Shown here: positions 25,123 to 34,373 of the stretch, in pieces
Layout of the letters: each line of letters opens with the position of its first letter
Numbering within the stretch: position 1 is the first letter of the stretch
NCBI GenBank assembly: GCA_934402375.1
Contig: CAKRUB010000006.1
Location: 1 to 64,000 of the forward strand
Source: an uncultured Acetatifactor sp.
Lineage (GTDB): Bacteria > Bacillota > Clostridia > Lachnospirales > Lachnospiraceae
Length of the DNA: 64,000 bases
Direction of reading: 5' to 3'
Made by a program: the position numbers and the translations under genes
The notes under the pieces: generated by a model
What the model was told of the DNA's origin: nothing
Database searches by the model: none
Seen by the model: only the letters and a program-made list of their open reading frames with translations

Positions 25123-26799
25123 ATGGAAAAAGGTTATTTGCTTGGAAAAATCGGTGCCGGACTGGCGGGGCTGTCCCTGCTTGTGTTACTTACAGGCTGC
25201 GGCAAGGAGGCGGAGCCTGTCTATGTCGGGCAGAGCCTTGTGTCCGGGCAGGAGGTCGAGACGCTTGCGCCGGAGGATAAGTACAGAACCTATTATGAGA
25301 TATTTGTCGGTTCCTTCTGGGACAGCAATGGGGACGGAACCGGGGATCTGGCAGGAGTGACAGAGAAGCTGGACTACCTGAACGATGGGGACAGTTCAAC
25401 GGACTCCGATCTGGGGATCACCGGTATCTGGCTGATGCCTATCATGCCGGCGAACACTTATCACAAGTATGATGTGATGGACTATACGATGATTGATCCG
25501 GACTATGGAACGATGGCGGATTTTGACGAGCTTGTCGCTGCCTGCAATGAGCGTGGGATCAATCTGATTATTGATCTGGTGATGAACCATACTTCCTCCT
25601 CGCACCCATGGTTTAAGGCGGCAACGGCATATCTGCGCGAGATCGGGGACGCAGAGCCCGATCCGCAGGAATGTCCTTATGTGGAATATTATCATTTTAC
25701 AAAGACACCGCTGGTCGGATATGCCAAGGTGAGCGGTACGGACTGGTATTATGAATGTCCCTTCTGGTCGGAGATGCCGGATCTGGATCTCTACAATGAG
25801 AATGTCAGGGCGGAATTCAAGGAGATCTGCAAATTCTGGCTTGACAGAGGTGTTGCGGGCTTCCGCCTTGACGCAGTGAAGGAGTTTGTCTCCGACAATA
25901 CGGAGAAGAATGTGGAGATCCTGACATGGTTCAACGACATGGTAAAGGAGATGAAGCCGGATGCCTACCTCGTCGGCGAGGCATGGACCTCCCAGCCGGA
26001 GTATGCAAAATACTATGCAAGCGGAATTGACAGTCTGTTTGACTTTGCCTTTGCCGATCAGACAGGAAATCTCGTCAAATTTGTGTCGGGAACCTATCTG
26101 GCAAATTCCTACGGCGAATATATCAACCGCGGCGAGGAGCGTTTTGCCGAGCAGAGTGATCATGCGATCAATGCGCCCTTCTACAGCAATCATGACATGG
26201 ATCGCGCTGCGGGCTATTATACCGGGGAATGGGCGGCGCAGCAGGTCAAGATGGCAGGAGCCCTGAACATGACGATGACAGGGAATGTCTTCTTATATTA
26301 TGGTGACGAGATCGGCATGCAGGGAAGCGGAAAGGACGAGAACAAGCGTCTTGCCATGCGTTGGTCGGCGGATGAGAAGGCTGCGGGAATGTGCAAGAGC
26401 CCTGCGGCGGCAGACACAAATATACAGCAGACCTATCCGGCGCTGGACGAGCAGATGCAGGATGACAGTTCTCTTTATAATTATTATAAGAATGTGATCC
26501 GGCTGAGAAACCAGTTTCCTTCCATTCGCAAGGGAAGCACGCAGCAGTTGGACAGCCTTTCCGACAGTGAGGTATGTGCTCTGCTGAAGGAGGATGGGGG
26601 GGAGCGCGTGATTTTGCTCTATAATATGTCAGCAACGGTGAAGACGGTCGAGCTTGCCGGAGCGACGTTGGAGGACGGCACGGAGCTTAACGTGAAGATG
26701 CTCGAGGCGACGCTGGTCTCCGGGGAGACGCCTGTCACTGTCGATGGTACGACGCTCACTCTGCCGGAATATTCCGTGGCGGTGCTGCTGGTAAAATAA
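25123..26799 (+). CDS. Alpha-amylase, GH13 surface lipoprotein
   Basis: Cuts internal alpha-1,4 bonds of starch at the cell surface. The 558-residue protein begins with a signal peptide and lipobox LTGC (Cys26). GH13 motifs are in order: DLVMNHTS (region I), nucleophile Asp250 in GFRLDAVKEF, acid/base Glu286 in LVGEAWTS and Asp358 in SNHDMDR. A calcium-type DSNGDGTGD loop occurs near residue 67, and a beta-sandwich C domain ends the protein. It is anchored outside while its operon partner PulA is cytoplasmic, so starch is first cut outside, imported, then debranched inside. Confidence 0.94.
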   Translation: MEKGYLLGKIGAGLAGLSLLVLLTGCGKEAEPVYVGQSLVSGQEVETLAPEDKYRTYYEIFVGSFWDSNGDGTGDLAGVTEKLDYLNDGDSSTDSDLGITGIWLMPIMPANTYHKYDVMDYTMIDPDYGTMADFDELVAACNERGINLIIDLVMNHTSSSHPWFKAATAYLREIGDAEPDPQECPYVEYYHFTKTPLVGYAKVSGTDWYYECPFWSEMPDLDLYNENVRAEFKEICKFWLDRGVAGFRLDAVKEFVSDNTEKNVEILTWFNDMVKEMKPDAYLVGEAWTSQPEYAKYYASGIDSLFDFAFADQTGNLVKFVSGTYLANSYGEYINRGEERFAEQSDHAINAPFYSNHDMDRAAGYYTGEWAAQQVKMAGALNMTMTGNVFLYYGDEIGMQGSGKDENKRLAMRWSADEKAAGMCKSPAAADTNIQQTYPALDEQMQDDSSLYNYYKNVIRLRNQFPSIRKGSTQQLDSLSDSEVCALLKEDGGERVILLYNMSATVKTVELAGATLEDGTELNVKMLEATLVSGETPVTVDGTTLTLPEYSVAVLLVK

Positions 26800-26843
26800 A
26801 TAGAGAACTCTCGATTGTTCAGAGCGAAAAAAACTGAATGGAG

Positions 26844-26896
26844 TAGACAAAGCTAACTTCGGGTAGTATACTGTATCGCGGTTAGGGATTTCTAAC
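26844..26896 (+). promoter_or_regulatory. Promoter and GTTAG/CTAAC operator of the ABC exporter pair
   Basis: TAGACA (26844-26849), 17-bp spacer, TATACT (26867-26872). GTTAGGGATTTCTAAC (26881-26896) is an inverted repeat with perfect 5-bp arms near +1, as used by MarR- or TetR-type repressors. No regulator gene is adjacent. Confidence 0.65.
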
Positions 26897-26924
26897 TATA
26901 AAATAACGAATCGCGGAGGAAACA

Positions 26925-27461
26925 ATGGAAACGAAAAAGAGCAGTTGGACGAAGTCTCTGTTTGCTTACGCGCAGGGCTGGCAGACCGCTTCTTACATGC
27001 TCAAGGACATGCCGCTGTCACAGCTTTCGGAGTATGTCAGCTTTGTCACGCAGGATAATTTCCTGTTCCGGTGCTCCCTTCTGGAGAATATCCGTCTCGG
27101 CAATCCCAAGGCGACGGATGAGGAGGTAAAGGCGGCGGCGAGAGCGGCGCAGTGCGAGGAATTTATTGAGAAGCTTCCGCTGGGCTATGACACTCCTGCG
27201 GGAGAGGCGGGAAAGCGTCTTTCCGGCGGTGAGAAGCAGCGTATCGCTGCGTTGACGAAAGGAAAGACTTTGCTTGTGATTGCACACAGACTTTCCACCA
27301 TCAAGGCGGCAGACAATATCGTCGTGTTAAAGAGCGGCACAATCCTTGCCGAGGGAAAGTAGGAGGAGCTGCAGGAGAGCTGTCCTCTGTACAAGGATAT
27401 GTGGGAGGCGCATATCGGTGCGAAAAACTGGGCGGTATCTTCCGCAGCAAAGGAGGCATGA
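26925..27461 (+). pseudogene. ABC exporter (membrane-ATPase fusion) gene 1, internally deleted
   Basis: The start METKKSSWTKSLFAYAQG is the typical N-terminus of a heterodimeric exporter half. It then jumps straight into the ATPase domain: FVTQDNFLF (Q-loop) and the signature LSGGEKQRI. The six membrane helices and Walker A are missing. A second gap removes the Walker B segment, joining EKQRI directly to AALTKGKTLLVIAHRLSTI (H-loop). The frame finally meets TAG at 27360, while homologous sequence (EELQESCPLYKDMW) continues to TGA 27459. Two in-frame deletions plus a nonsense codon make it non-functional. GGAGG precedes the start. Confidence 0.85.
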
Positions 27462-27465
27462 CGAT

Positions 27466-29044
27466 ATGTTCAGAACAGTAAAACGTATCATAGACTGGTG
27501 CGGTGAATTTAAGGGCAGACTTTACGCAGGCTTTGTCTTTTCGTTTTTTTCACATATTTTTACAGCGCTGCCGATTATGGTGGCGGCATATACGATCGGT
27601 CTGCTGATCGAATCATCCGCAACAGGGACAGCCTTTGACCGGGCATGGATCGGAAGGACGATTATTATCCAGATTGTCCTTGTCCTGCTCAGATTTCTCT
27701 TTGACTATCTCAGAGCGAGATTTCAGGAGTCGATCGGCTATGAACTGACGGCGCGTGACCGCCTGGCGGTCGGAGACGCATTGAAGAGAGTTTCGCTCGG
27801 ATATTTCCAGCAGGTATTGTTATCTTCTTAAGCCTTGCCGTGTTCAGTCCGTTGACAGCGCTGATCGCGCTTGCAGCTGCTGCGGTTTCGTTTGTGTTCC
27901 TGCTGCTTATCTCGCATTACAGTGCACAGAATGCACCGGTCGAGGCACAGGCAAACCGGGATATGACGGGAGCGATTCTGGAGTATGCGAGAGGACTTGC
28001 CGTGGTGAAGTCCTTTGGAAAGAGCGGCGCTTCCATGGAGGCTGTGACAAAGGCGATTGATGACAGCAAGAAGATCCATATCAAGGTTGAATGGGGCTAT
28101 GTTCCGTCCAATGCACTGCATCTTCTGGCATTGAAATGCGGTTCGGTGGGACTGGCGCTCGCTTCCTGTCTGATGTGCCTGAACGGCAAGATGGATTTTT
28201 CGGTCATGCTGATGTTTGTCTTTTTCTCGTTCGTTGTGTTTGCGAGTCTGGAGCCGATCAGCGACAGTGCGCATACACTCAGCGTAATTGACGATGCAAT
28301 GGATCAGCTCGATGCCTTAAGGGGAGAGCACCTGATCGATGCGGACGGCAAGGATGTCCGTCTGGAGCATTTTGACATTGAATTCAAGGATGTGGATTTC
28401 GGCTATGACTCCCGCAAGATATTGAAGCAGGTGAGCTTCCGGATTCCCGAGAGGACATCGACGGCAATCGTCGGTTCGTCCGGCTCCGGTAAGACGACCA
28501 TATGCAGCCTGATCGCAAGATTCTACGATCCGCAGGGCGGAAGCATAAAGATCGGCGGACATGATCTGCGGGAATTTACCTGTGACAGCCTTTTGTCGAA
28601 CATCTCCATGGTGTTCCAGAATGTCTATCTCTTTAACGATACGATCCGGGCGAACATCTGCTTCGGAAAGCCGGATGCGATGGAGGAGGAGATGATCGCG
28701 GCGGCGGAACGCTCTCAGGCGGTGAAAAGCAGCGTATTTCCATTGCGCGTGCGATGCTGAAGGATGCGCCCATCATCATTCTGGATGAGGCAACGGCGAG
28801 CATTGATCCCGAGAATGAGCATCTGATCCAGTCCGCGATCTCCGAACTGACAAGGGGAAAGACAATCATTACGATCGCACACCGTCTCGCAACCATCCAG
28901 AAGGCGGATCAGATTCTTGTCGTCGAGGACGGCAGGATCGCAGAGAGCGGAACACATGAGGAGCTGGTTGCCAGAGAAGGAACCTATAAGCATTTCATGC
29001 AGATCCGCGAGAAGGCGGAGGGCTGGCGGATCGCCGGAGTTTAA
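27466..29044 (+). pseudogene. ABC exporter gene 2, broken by two frameshifting deletions
   Basis: The frame opens at 27466 (MFRTVKRIIDWCGEFKGRLY) with GGAGG upstream, four bases after gene 1. It covers the first membrane helices and ends near YFQQ at about 27812. Homology resumes in another frame (GIVIFLSLAVFSPLTALIAL) with the later helices, Walker A (GSSGSGKTT), Q-loop and a region up to AAERS at about 28710. A second deletion joins this to SGGEKQRISIARAMLKDAP in a third frame, with Walker B (IIILDEATAS) and H-loop to the stop at 29042-29044. The pieces together would equal one exporter half lacking ~60-100 codons. Confidence 0.85.
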
Positions 29045-29070
29045 GCTTTATCTATTCAGAATTCTATACA

Positions 29071-29113
29071 GGGCATGGTCGAGAGCATAAGGAGCTGCGA
29101 CCGTGTCCTTTTT
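29071..29113 (+). terminator. Terminator after the ABC pseudogenes
   Basis: GGGCATGGTCG (29071-29081) pairs with CGACCGTGTCC (29098-29108), followed by TTTTT. Confidence 0.7.
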
Positions 29114-29144
29114 CCTTTCTTTATTATTGTTTATACTTATTTAA

Positions 29145-29172
29145 TTGAAATTCGCATATTGAAGTGTAAAAT
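29145..29172 (+). promoter_or_regulatory. Promoter of the zinc-ribbon/DUF5685/DnaJ operon
   Basis: TTGAAA (29145-29150), 16-bp spacer, TAAAAT (29167-29172), about 40 bp before the first start. Confidence 0.55.
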
Positions 29173-29210
29173 AGAATTAAATTCAAAGTGACGGAAAGGT
29201 GGAAACAGGG

Positions 29211-29603
29211 ATGAGAGAAAAGCTACAACGGTTTATGTGGGGACGATATGGGAATGATAAGCTGAATCAGATGTTGATGATCGTTGCAATGGTCTGTCTT
29301 GTGCTTTCCATGATCTTCAGGGGACCGTTCTATCTGCTGGCGGTAGCAGCCATGATTTATGTGTATTTCCGCATGTTTTCCAGAAACATTCCGAAGCGTT
29401 CCGCTGAAAATCAGTGGTATCTGGCGAAAACGAGGAAGTTGAGGGATGCTGTCGGGAAGAAGAAACGGGAGCTTGGACAGCTGAAACAGTATCATATCTA
29501 TAAGTGTCCGAAGTGCAGGCAGAAGATCCGTGTGCCCAGAGGAAGAGGACGGATTGCAATCACCTGCAGAAAGTGCGGAACGGAGTTTGTAAAGAAGAGC
29601 TGA
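29211..29603 (+). CDS. Small membrane protein with C-terminal zinc ribbon
   Basis: A 130-residue protein of unrecognised family. Two close hydrophobic segments (MLMIVAMVCLVLSMIF and FYLLAVAAMIYVYFRMF) form a hairpin anchor. A basic linker and a zinc ribbon follow, with CPKC and CRKC pairs at about residues 102-105 and 121-124. Both ends are probably cytoplasmic. An upstream GTG at 29199 is in frame, but AAAGGTGG is spaced correctly only for the ATG at 29211. It heads a three-gene operon with DUF5685 and DnaJ-like genes, so a role in protein quality control or membrane assembly is possible but unproven. Confidence 0.75.
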   Translation: MREKLQRFMWGRYGNDKLNQMLMIVAMVCLVLSMIFRGPFYLLAVAAMIYVYFRMFSRNIPKRSAENQWYLAKTRKLRDAVGKKKRELGQLKQYHIYKCPKCRQKIRVPRGRGRIAITCRKCGTEFVKKS

Positions 29604-29646
29604 GAACCGACGGACGGAGAGCGCGTGTGCGGAAAGGAGGATTGCG

Positions 29647-30504
29647 GTGTTCGGATATATCATTGTCAATAAGGCGGAAATGAAATTCAAAGAGTTTGAT
29701 GTGTATCATTCCTTTTACTGCGGAATCTGCCGCGATCTGAAGAGGAAGTACGGGGCGCTCGGACAGCTGTCCCTGAGCTATGATATGACCTTTCTTGCCA
29801 TTCTGCTGACAGGACTGTATGAACCGGAGACGCAGGAGGGAAGCTGTAAATGCGTCGCACATCCCTTTGAAAGCCACCCGACGAAAAATAATATTTTTAC
29901 GGAATATGCGGCGGATATGAATGCTCTGTTTGCCTATTATAAATGTAGTGACGATTGGGAGGATGATAAGAAGCTCTGGAAGCTGATCTACGGACAGCTC
30001 CTCGCGGGAAAGGGCAGAAAGCGGAGAAAGCTCTATGTCGATAAGATTAAGAGAATCGAGCTTCTCATGCAGGATTTCACGGAGGCGGAGAGCGATGGCA
30101 ATGCCGACATTGATACCATGGCGGGACTGTTCGGCAAGGTCATGGCGGAAATCGTCACGCCGAGGGAGGATGAATGGTCGGAGAACCTGAGAGCCTTTGG
30201 TTTCTTCCTCGGTAAATTCATTTATCTCTGTGATGCCTATGAGGACGTCGAGAAGGACATCAAAAGGGGCAGCTTTAACCCTCTGAAGAGGAGGTTTGAA
30301 AGCCCGGATTTCGAGGAGGAATGCAAGACGATCCTGACGATGATGATGTCGGAGTGCAGCAGGGAATTTGAGAGACTGCCGATCCTTGAAAATGTGGAAA
30401 TTCTGCGGAATATTCTCTATTCCGGCGTCTGGTGCCGCTATGAGGCGGTGCATGAGAAGAGAATGCGGGAGCAGGGGACATTCGGTGTGAAGAAGGAGAG
30501 CTGA
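29647..30504 (+). CDS. DUF5685 family protein
   Basis: A 285-residue soluble protein resembling DUF5685, a clostridial family of unknown function. It starts with GTG at 29647, 6 bases after AAAGGAGG. The N-terminus [17 protein letters not shown] is followed by CGICRDL and a C-x-C pair (SCKC), giving a conserved cluster of Cys/His ([19 protein letters not shown]) that could bind a metal or cofactor. An Asp-rich DAYEDVEKD near residue 200 recalls all-helical isoprenoid-synthase-like folds, but this is only a resemblance. It lies 43 bp after the zinc-ribbon gene and 4 bp before the DnaJ-like gene, so one transcript. Confidence 0.75.
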   Translation: MFGYIIVNKAEMKFKEFDVYHSFYCGICRDLKRKYGALGQLSLSYDMTFLAILLTGLYEPETQEGSCKCVAHPFESHPTKNNIFTEYAADMNALFAYYKCSDDWEDDKKLWKLIYGQLLAGKGRKRRKLYVDKIKRIELLMQDFTEAESDGNADIDTMAGLFGKVMAEIVTPREDEWSENLRAFGFFLGKFIYLCDAYEDVEKDIKRGSFNPLKRRFESPDFEEECKTILTMMMSECSREFERLPILENVEILRNILYSGVWCRYEAVHEKRMREQGTFGVKKES

Positions 30505-30508
30505 TGCT

Positions 30509-31321
30509 ATGTACGATCCATACAGTGTGTTGGGCGTGAGCAGAAATGCTACGGAGGAAGAGATAAAAAAAGCATATAAGGCGCTGAGCCGCAAATATCA
30601 CCCGGATGCGAATATCAATAACCCAAACAAGGCGCAGGCGGAGGAGAAGTTCAAGGAGATCCAGTCTGCCTATCAGCAGATTATGAAGGAGAGAACCTCT
30701 GGCTATGGGAGCTACGGAGGAGGCTACGGAAGCAGCGGCGCCTACGGCGGACAGAGAAGTACCGGCGGAGGCTACAGCTATAGCGGTCAGCAGAGTACCG
30801 GCTATGACGACTATGAGCAGGGAGATTTCGGCGGCTTCGGCTACGGTCCGTTCGGCGGCTTCGGGTTCGGCTTTGGCGGCTATGGCGGCAACAGTGCGTC
30901 CGGCCAGCAGACGGGCTATGAGGAGAATACCTACATCCGGGCAGCGGGCAACTATATCAGGAACGGTTATTACAGGGAGGCGAGGACGACGCTTGACAGC
31001 CTGAACGGTGCAGAGCGGACTGCCAGATGGTACTATTACAGCGCGATTGCCCATTCCGGGCTCGGCAATAATGTCGCGGCTCTGGAGCATGCGAGAAAGG
31101 CAGCAGCCATGGAGCCGGACAACATCAGCTATCGCAGTCTGGTGCAGCGCTTTGAGAGCGGCGGAAGCTGGTATGAGCAGCGGCAGGCGTCCTACGGCTA
31201 TCCCATTTCGGGCGGCGGCAGTGCCTGCATGAAGTTCTGCATCGCCAATCTGATCTGTAACTTCTGCTGTCTGGGCGGCGGCTGCTGCGGCGGTATGGCG
31301 GGACCGGCAGGTTACAATTAA
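30509..31321 (+). CDS. J-domain protein with Gly/Tyr-rich linker, TPR-like region and Cys-rich tail
   Basis: A 270-residue Hsp70 co-chaperone type protein. Residues 1-65 are a complete J domain with the HPD triad (KYHPDAN, about residue 31). A repetitive Gly/Tyr/Ser linker of about 65 residues follows ([12 protein letters not shown]). Residues ~135-210 hold TPR-like helices ([26 protein letters not shown]). The end is unusual: a Cys- and Gly-rich hydrophobic tail ([20 protein letters not shown]) that could be lipidated, metal-bound or membrane-associated. It is not DnaJ itself, which has a zinc-finger and peptide-binding domains. Third gene of the operon starting at 29211. Confidence 0.85.
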   Translation: MYDPYSVLGVSRNATEEEIKKAYKALSRKYHPDANINNPNKAQAEEKFKEIQSAYQQIMKERTSGYGSYGGGYGSSGAYGGQRSTGGGYSYSGQQSTGYDDYEQGDFGGFGYGPFGGFGFGFGGYGGNSASGQQTGYEENTYIRAAGNYIRNGYYREARTTLDSLNGAERTARWYYYSAIAHSGLGNNVAALEHARKAAAMEPDNISYRSLVQRFESGGSWYEQRQASYGYPISGGGSACMKFCIANLICNFCCLGGGCCGGMAGPAGYN

Positions 31322-31327
31322 TTGATA

Positions 31328-31484
31328 AGAATTCGTTACTGTTCACTCCGTTCACAGCAACACGCTTCGCGATGCACACAAAATGCATTTTCAATGCATT
31401 TTGGCGCCTGCAAGTCTCGCAAAATTGCATTTCATGCAATTTTGACTTCGCGGAATATGGACTGTGAACAGTAACAAGAATTCT
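31328..31484. repeat. Intergenic long inverted repeat with two internal hairpins
   Basis: Outer arms AGAATTCGTTACTGTTCAC (31328-31346) and GTGAACAGTAAC + AAGAATTCT (31464-31484) pair almost fully. Inside, AAAATGCATT/AATGCATTTT (31380-31402) and CAAAATTGCAT/ATGCAATTTTG (31420-31444) are perfect hairpins. It fills most of the DnaJ-nrdD gap. It could act as terminator or as a mobile palindromic element. Confidence 0.75.
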
Positions 31485-31487
31485 CCC

Positions 31488-31516
31488 TTGCTTTTTATTC
31501 TGTTCTCATATATAAT
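31488..31516 (+). promoter_or_regulatory. nrdDG promoter
   Basis: TTGCTT (31488-31493), 17-bp spacer, TATAAT (31511-31516). Confidence 0.7.
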
Positions 31517-31520
31517 AAAT

Positions 31521-31568
31521 GTACAAGATGTAGATACGAATTGTGCATGCATACACAAAATATAGAAG
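31521..31568 (+). promoter_or_regulatory. Probable NrdR box pair at nrdDG
   Basis: ACACAAAATATAGAAG (31553-31568) fits the NrdR consensus at about 12 of 16 bases; a weaker box starts 32 bp upstream at 31521 with the core ACAAGATGTAG. Both lie just downstream of the -10 box, where NrdR would block transcription. Only the second box is convincing alone; the phasing supports the pair. Confidence 0.45.
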
Positions 31569-31679
31569 GGTCGTATCCGCGAAAGGCTTGCGGTACGGCT
31601 CTTTTCTGCGCCCTGTGCAGGGGAGCCTGATAGAAGAGAAGCATCTTGGGCAGAATGAAAACAGGGAGATGTGACGGAT

Positions 31680-33806
31680 ATGAGGATTCAGAAGAGAGAT
31701 GGCAGAGTAGTGCCCTACGAGGAAGAGAAAATCGTAGCGGCGATTCACAAGGCGAACAATGAGGTCGAGGAGAAGGACCGGGCGGATGAAGCCCTGATCG
31801 CGGAGATTCTCCGTGCGGTCAAGGAGGAAGGAAGGGAGCTTCAGACGGTCGAGCATGTTCAGGATCTGATCGAGCAGCATCTGGTCGAGGCGAATAAGTA
31901 TGTCCTTTCCAAGAAATACATGGTGTACCGCTACCAGAGAAGCCTGCTCAGAAAGTCCAACACGACGGATGAATCTATTCTGAAGCTGATCCGCAATGAA
32001 AATAAGGAGCTTGCGGAGGAGAATTCCAACAAGAACACCAGACTTGCCTCCACACAGCGGGATTATATCGCGGGGGAGGTCTCCAGGGATGTCACAAGGC
32101 GTATGCTGCTCCCGGAGCATATTTCGATGGCGCATGACAACGGTGTCCTGCATTTCCATGATGCGGATTACTTTATCCAGCCGATCTTCAACTGCTGTCT
32201 GATCAATATTCAGGACATGCTCGACAACGGCACCTCCATCAATGGGAAAATGATCGAGTCGCCGAAGAGCTTTCAGGTTGCCTGTACTGTGACGACCCAG
32301 ATCATTGCGGCGGTCGCCAGCAACCAGTACGGCGGTCAGTCCGTGAACATCAAGCATCTCGGGAAATATCTGCGCAAGAGCAGGGAAAAATTTACGCATC
32401 AGCTCGATGAAGAGCTTGGTGACAGCATAGATACTGTGACAAAGAATAAGATTGTGGAGATGCGTCTGCAGGACGAGCTGAAGTCCGGCGTCCAGACGAT
32501 CCAGTATCAGATCAACACACTGATGACGACGAACGGTCAGTCGCCCTTCGTGACGCTGTTCCTCCATATTGACGAGAACGATGAATATGTCGAGGAGACG
32601 GTACAGATCATTGAGGAAATCTTCCGTCAGCGGATTCAGGGAACAAAGAACGAAAAGGGGGTCTATGTCACGCCCGCCTTCCCGAAGCTGGTCTATGTGC
32701 TCGACGAGAACAACTGCTTAAAGGGCGGGAAGTACGATTATGTGACGAAGCTGGCGGCACAGTGCTCTGCGAAGAGAATGTATCCGGACTATATTTCCGC
32801 CAAGAAGATGCGCGAGAACTATGAGGGAAATGTGTTCTCCTGCATGGGCTGCCGTTCCTTCCTGTCCCCGTGGAAGGATGAGAACGGGAACTATAAATGG
32901 GAGGGACGGTTCAATCAGGGCGTCGTCTCCCTGAACCTGCCGCAGATCGGTATCATCGCGGAGGGGAACGAGGAGGTCTTCTGGCGTCTGTTGGACGAGC
33001 GCCTTGAACTCTGTTATGAGGCACTGATGTGCAGGCATAAGGCGCTCCTCGGCACGCTGTCGGATGTCAGCCCGATTCACTGGCAGTACGGAGCAATCGC
33101 CAGACTGAAGAAGGGAGAGCCGATTGACAAGCTGCTGCTCAACGGCTATTCGACGATGTCGCTCGGCTACATCGGTCTGTATGAGCTGACCTGGCTGATG
33201 AAAGGCTGTAGTCATACGAAGCCTGAGGGCAAGGAATTTGCGCTGCGCGTCATGGATCATCTGAAGGACGCGGCAGCGAGGTGGAAGCGGGAAACGGGCA
33301 TCGGCTTTTCCCTGTACGGCACTCCGGCGGAGACACTCTGTTACCGGTTCGCGCGTATCGACCGGGAGAAATATGGCGATATTCCGAATGTGACGGACAA
33401 GGGCTATTACACAAATTCCTACCATGTGGATGTCAGAGAGCCGATCGACGCCTTTACGAAGTTTGCTTTTGAGAGTGAATTCCAGAATAAGTCTCTGGGC
33501 GGTGCAATCTCCTATGTGGAGATTCCGAATCTGGTCAACAACCTCGACGCAATCGAGGAGCTGATCCGTTTCATCTATGACAATATCCAGTACGGAGAGT
33601 TCAACACTAAGTCCGACTACTGCCATGTCTGCGGCTTTGACGGCGAGATCATTGTCAATGAGGACAATGAGTGGGAATGTCCCCAGTGTCATAATAAGGA
33701 TCACTCAAAGATGAATGTCACAAGGCGGACCTGTGGGTATCTGGGAGAAAACTTCTGGAACGCGGGAAAGACGAAGGAGATTAAGGCAAGGGTGCTGCAT
33801 CTGTAG
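31680..33806 (+). CDS. nrdD: Anaerobic (class III) ribonucleoside-triphosphate reductase
   Basis: Canonical formate-type NrdD of 708 residues. Residues 1-95 are an ATP-cone (RIQKRDGRVVPYEEEKIVAAI split: RDGRVVPY then EEEKI). The barrel contains the conserved FHDADYF and cysteine loop FSCMGCRSFLSPW. The C-terminus holds a zinc site (CHVCG and CPQC) and the glycyl-radical Gly in RRTCGYLG (about residue 686), followed by NAGK. A GTG at 31671 is in frame, but AGGGAG is placed better for the ATG at 31680. Its activase NrdG is encoded next. It is the second class III reductase in the window; unlike the one at 11005 it lacks a redoxin tail. Confidence 0.96.
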   Translation: MRIQKRDGRVVPYEEEKIVAAIHKANNEVEEKDRADEALIAEILRAVKEEGRELQTVEHVQDLIEQHLVEANKYVLSKKYMVYRYQRSLLRKSNTTDESILKLIRNENKELAEENSNKNTRLASTQRDYIAGEVSRDVTRRMLLPEHISMAHDNGVLHFHDADYFIQPIFNCCLINIQDMLDNGTSINGKMIESPKSFQVACTVTTQIIAAVASNQYGGQSVNIKHLGKYLRKSREKFTHQLDEELGDSIDTVTKNKIVEMRLQDELKSGVQTIQYQINTLMTTNGQSPFVTLFLHIDENDEYVEETVQIIEEIFRQRIQGTKNEKGVYVTPAFPKLVYVLDENNCLKGGKYDYVTKLAAQCSAKRMYPDYISAKKMRENYEGNVFSCMGCRSFLSPWKDENGNYKWEGRFNQGVVSLNLPQIGIIAEGNEEVFWRLLDERLELCYEALMCRHKALLGTLSDVSPIHWQYGAIARLKKGEPIDKLLLNGYSTMSLGYIGLYELTWLMKGCSHTKPEGKEFALRVMDHLKDAAARWKRETGIGFSLYGTPAETLCYRFARIDREKYGDIPNVTDKGYYTNSYHVDVREPIDAFTKFAFESEFQNKSLGGAISYVEIPNLVNNLDAIEELIRFIYDNIQYGEFNTKSDYCHVCGFDGEIIVNEDNEWECPQCHNKDHSKMNVTRRTCGYLGENFWNAGKTKEIKARVLHL

Positions 33807-33846
33807 GAGGAGTGACGGCGCGGTCAGCGCAGAAGCGAGGGTGTCA

Positions 33847-34371
33847 ATGAATTATGCAGTGATAAAAAAGACGGATGTCGCCAACGGCTCCGGCGTCCGT
33901 GTGTCCCTGTTTGTCAGCGGGTGCACACATGCCTGCAAGGGCTGCTTCAACAGCGAGGCATGGGATTTTCACTACGGCCGGCCGTTCACGGAGGAGACGG
34001 AGGCAGAGATTCTGCGTGCACTCGCCCCGGATTACATCAAGGGGTTCAGTGTGCTTGGCGGCGAACCGCTGGAGCCGCAGAACCGTGGTACGGTGCTGCA
34101 TATCGTGGAGGCGGTGCGGAAGGCATATCCGGAAAAGAGTATCTGGTGCTATACCGGCTACACCTATGAGACTGATCTGCTGAGATGGGAGGCAGAGGGC
34201 GATGAGACCATACGCCGGCTTCTGGAGCTGATTGACGTACTGGTCGACGGGGAGTTTGTGGAAGAAAAGAAAAATCTGCGGCTGGCATTTCGCGGCAGCG
34301 AGAACCAGCGGCTGATTGACATGAAAAAAACACGCGCCCGGGGGCGCGTGGTGTGTCTGGAACAGTCCTGA
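33847..34371 (+). CDS. nrdG: Anaerobic ribonucleotide reductase activating protein
   Basis: Radical-SAM activase that abstracts a hydrogen from the glycine of NrdD. The 174-residue protein has the cluster motif CTHACKGC (Cys26, Cys30, Cys33), the SAM-binding GGEP and the expected compact length. The start at 33847 is set by GAGGGTG just upstream and by alignment with the family N-terminus (MNYAVIKKTDVANG). It follows nrdD by 40 bp. The last codons overlap a hairpin that serves as terminator of the convergent DtxR gene. Confidence 0.95.
   Translation: MNYAVIKKTDVANGSGVRVSLFVSGCTHACKGCFNSEAWDFHYGRPFTEETEAEILRALAPDYIKGFSVLGGEPLEPQNRGTVLHIVEAVRKAYPEKSIWCYTGYTYETDLLRWEAEGDETIRRLLELIDVLVDGEFVEEKKNLRLAFRGSENQRLIDMKKTRARGRVVCLEQS
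34324..34350 (-). terminator. Minus-strand terminator embedded in the 3' end of nrdG
   Basis: On the minus strand CACGCGCC-CCCG-GGCGCGTG is followed by TTTTTTT (plus strand 34324-34330). It terminates the DtxR-family gene while encoding the nrdG residues KKTRARGR on the plus strand. Confidence 0.8.
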
Positions 34372-34373
34372 CC

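Noticed and set aside
28754..29044. Separate small ABC ATPase gene
   Set aside because: It is the third-frame tail of the broken exporter gene 2; it lacks Walker A and its own ribosome site.
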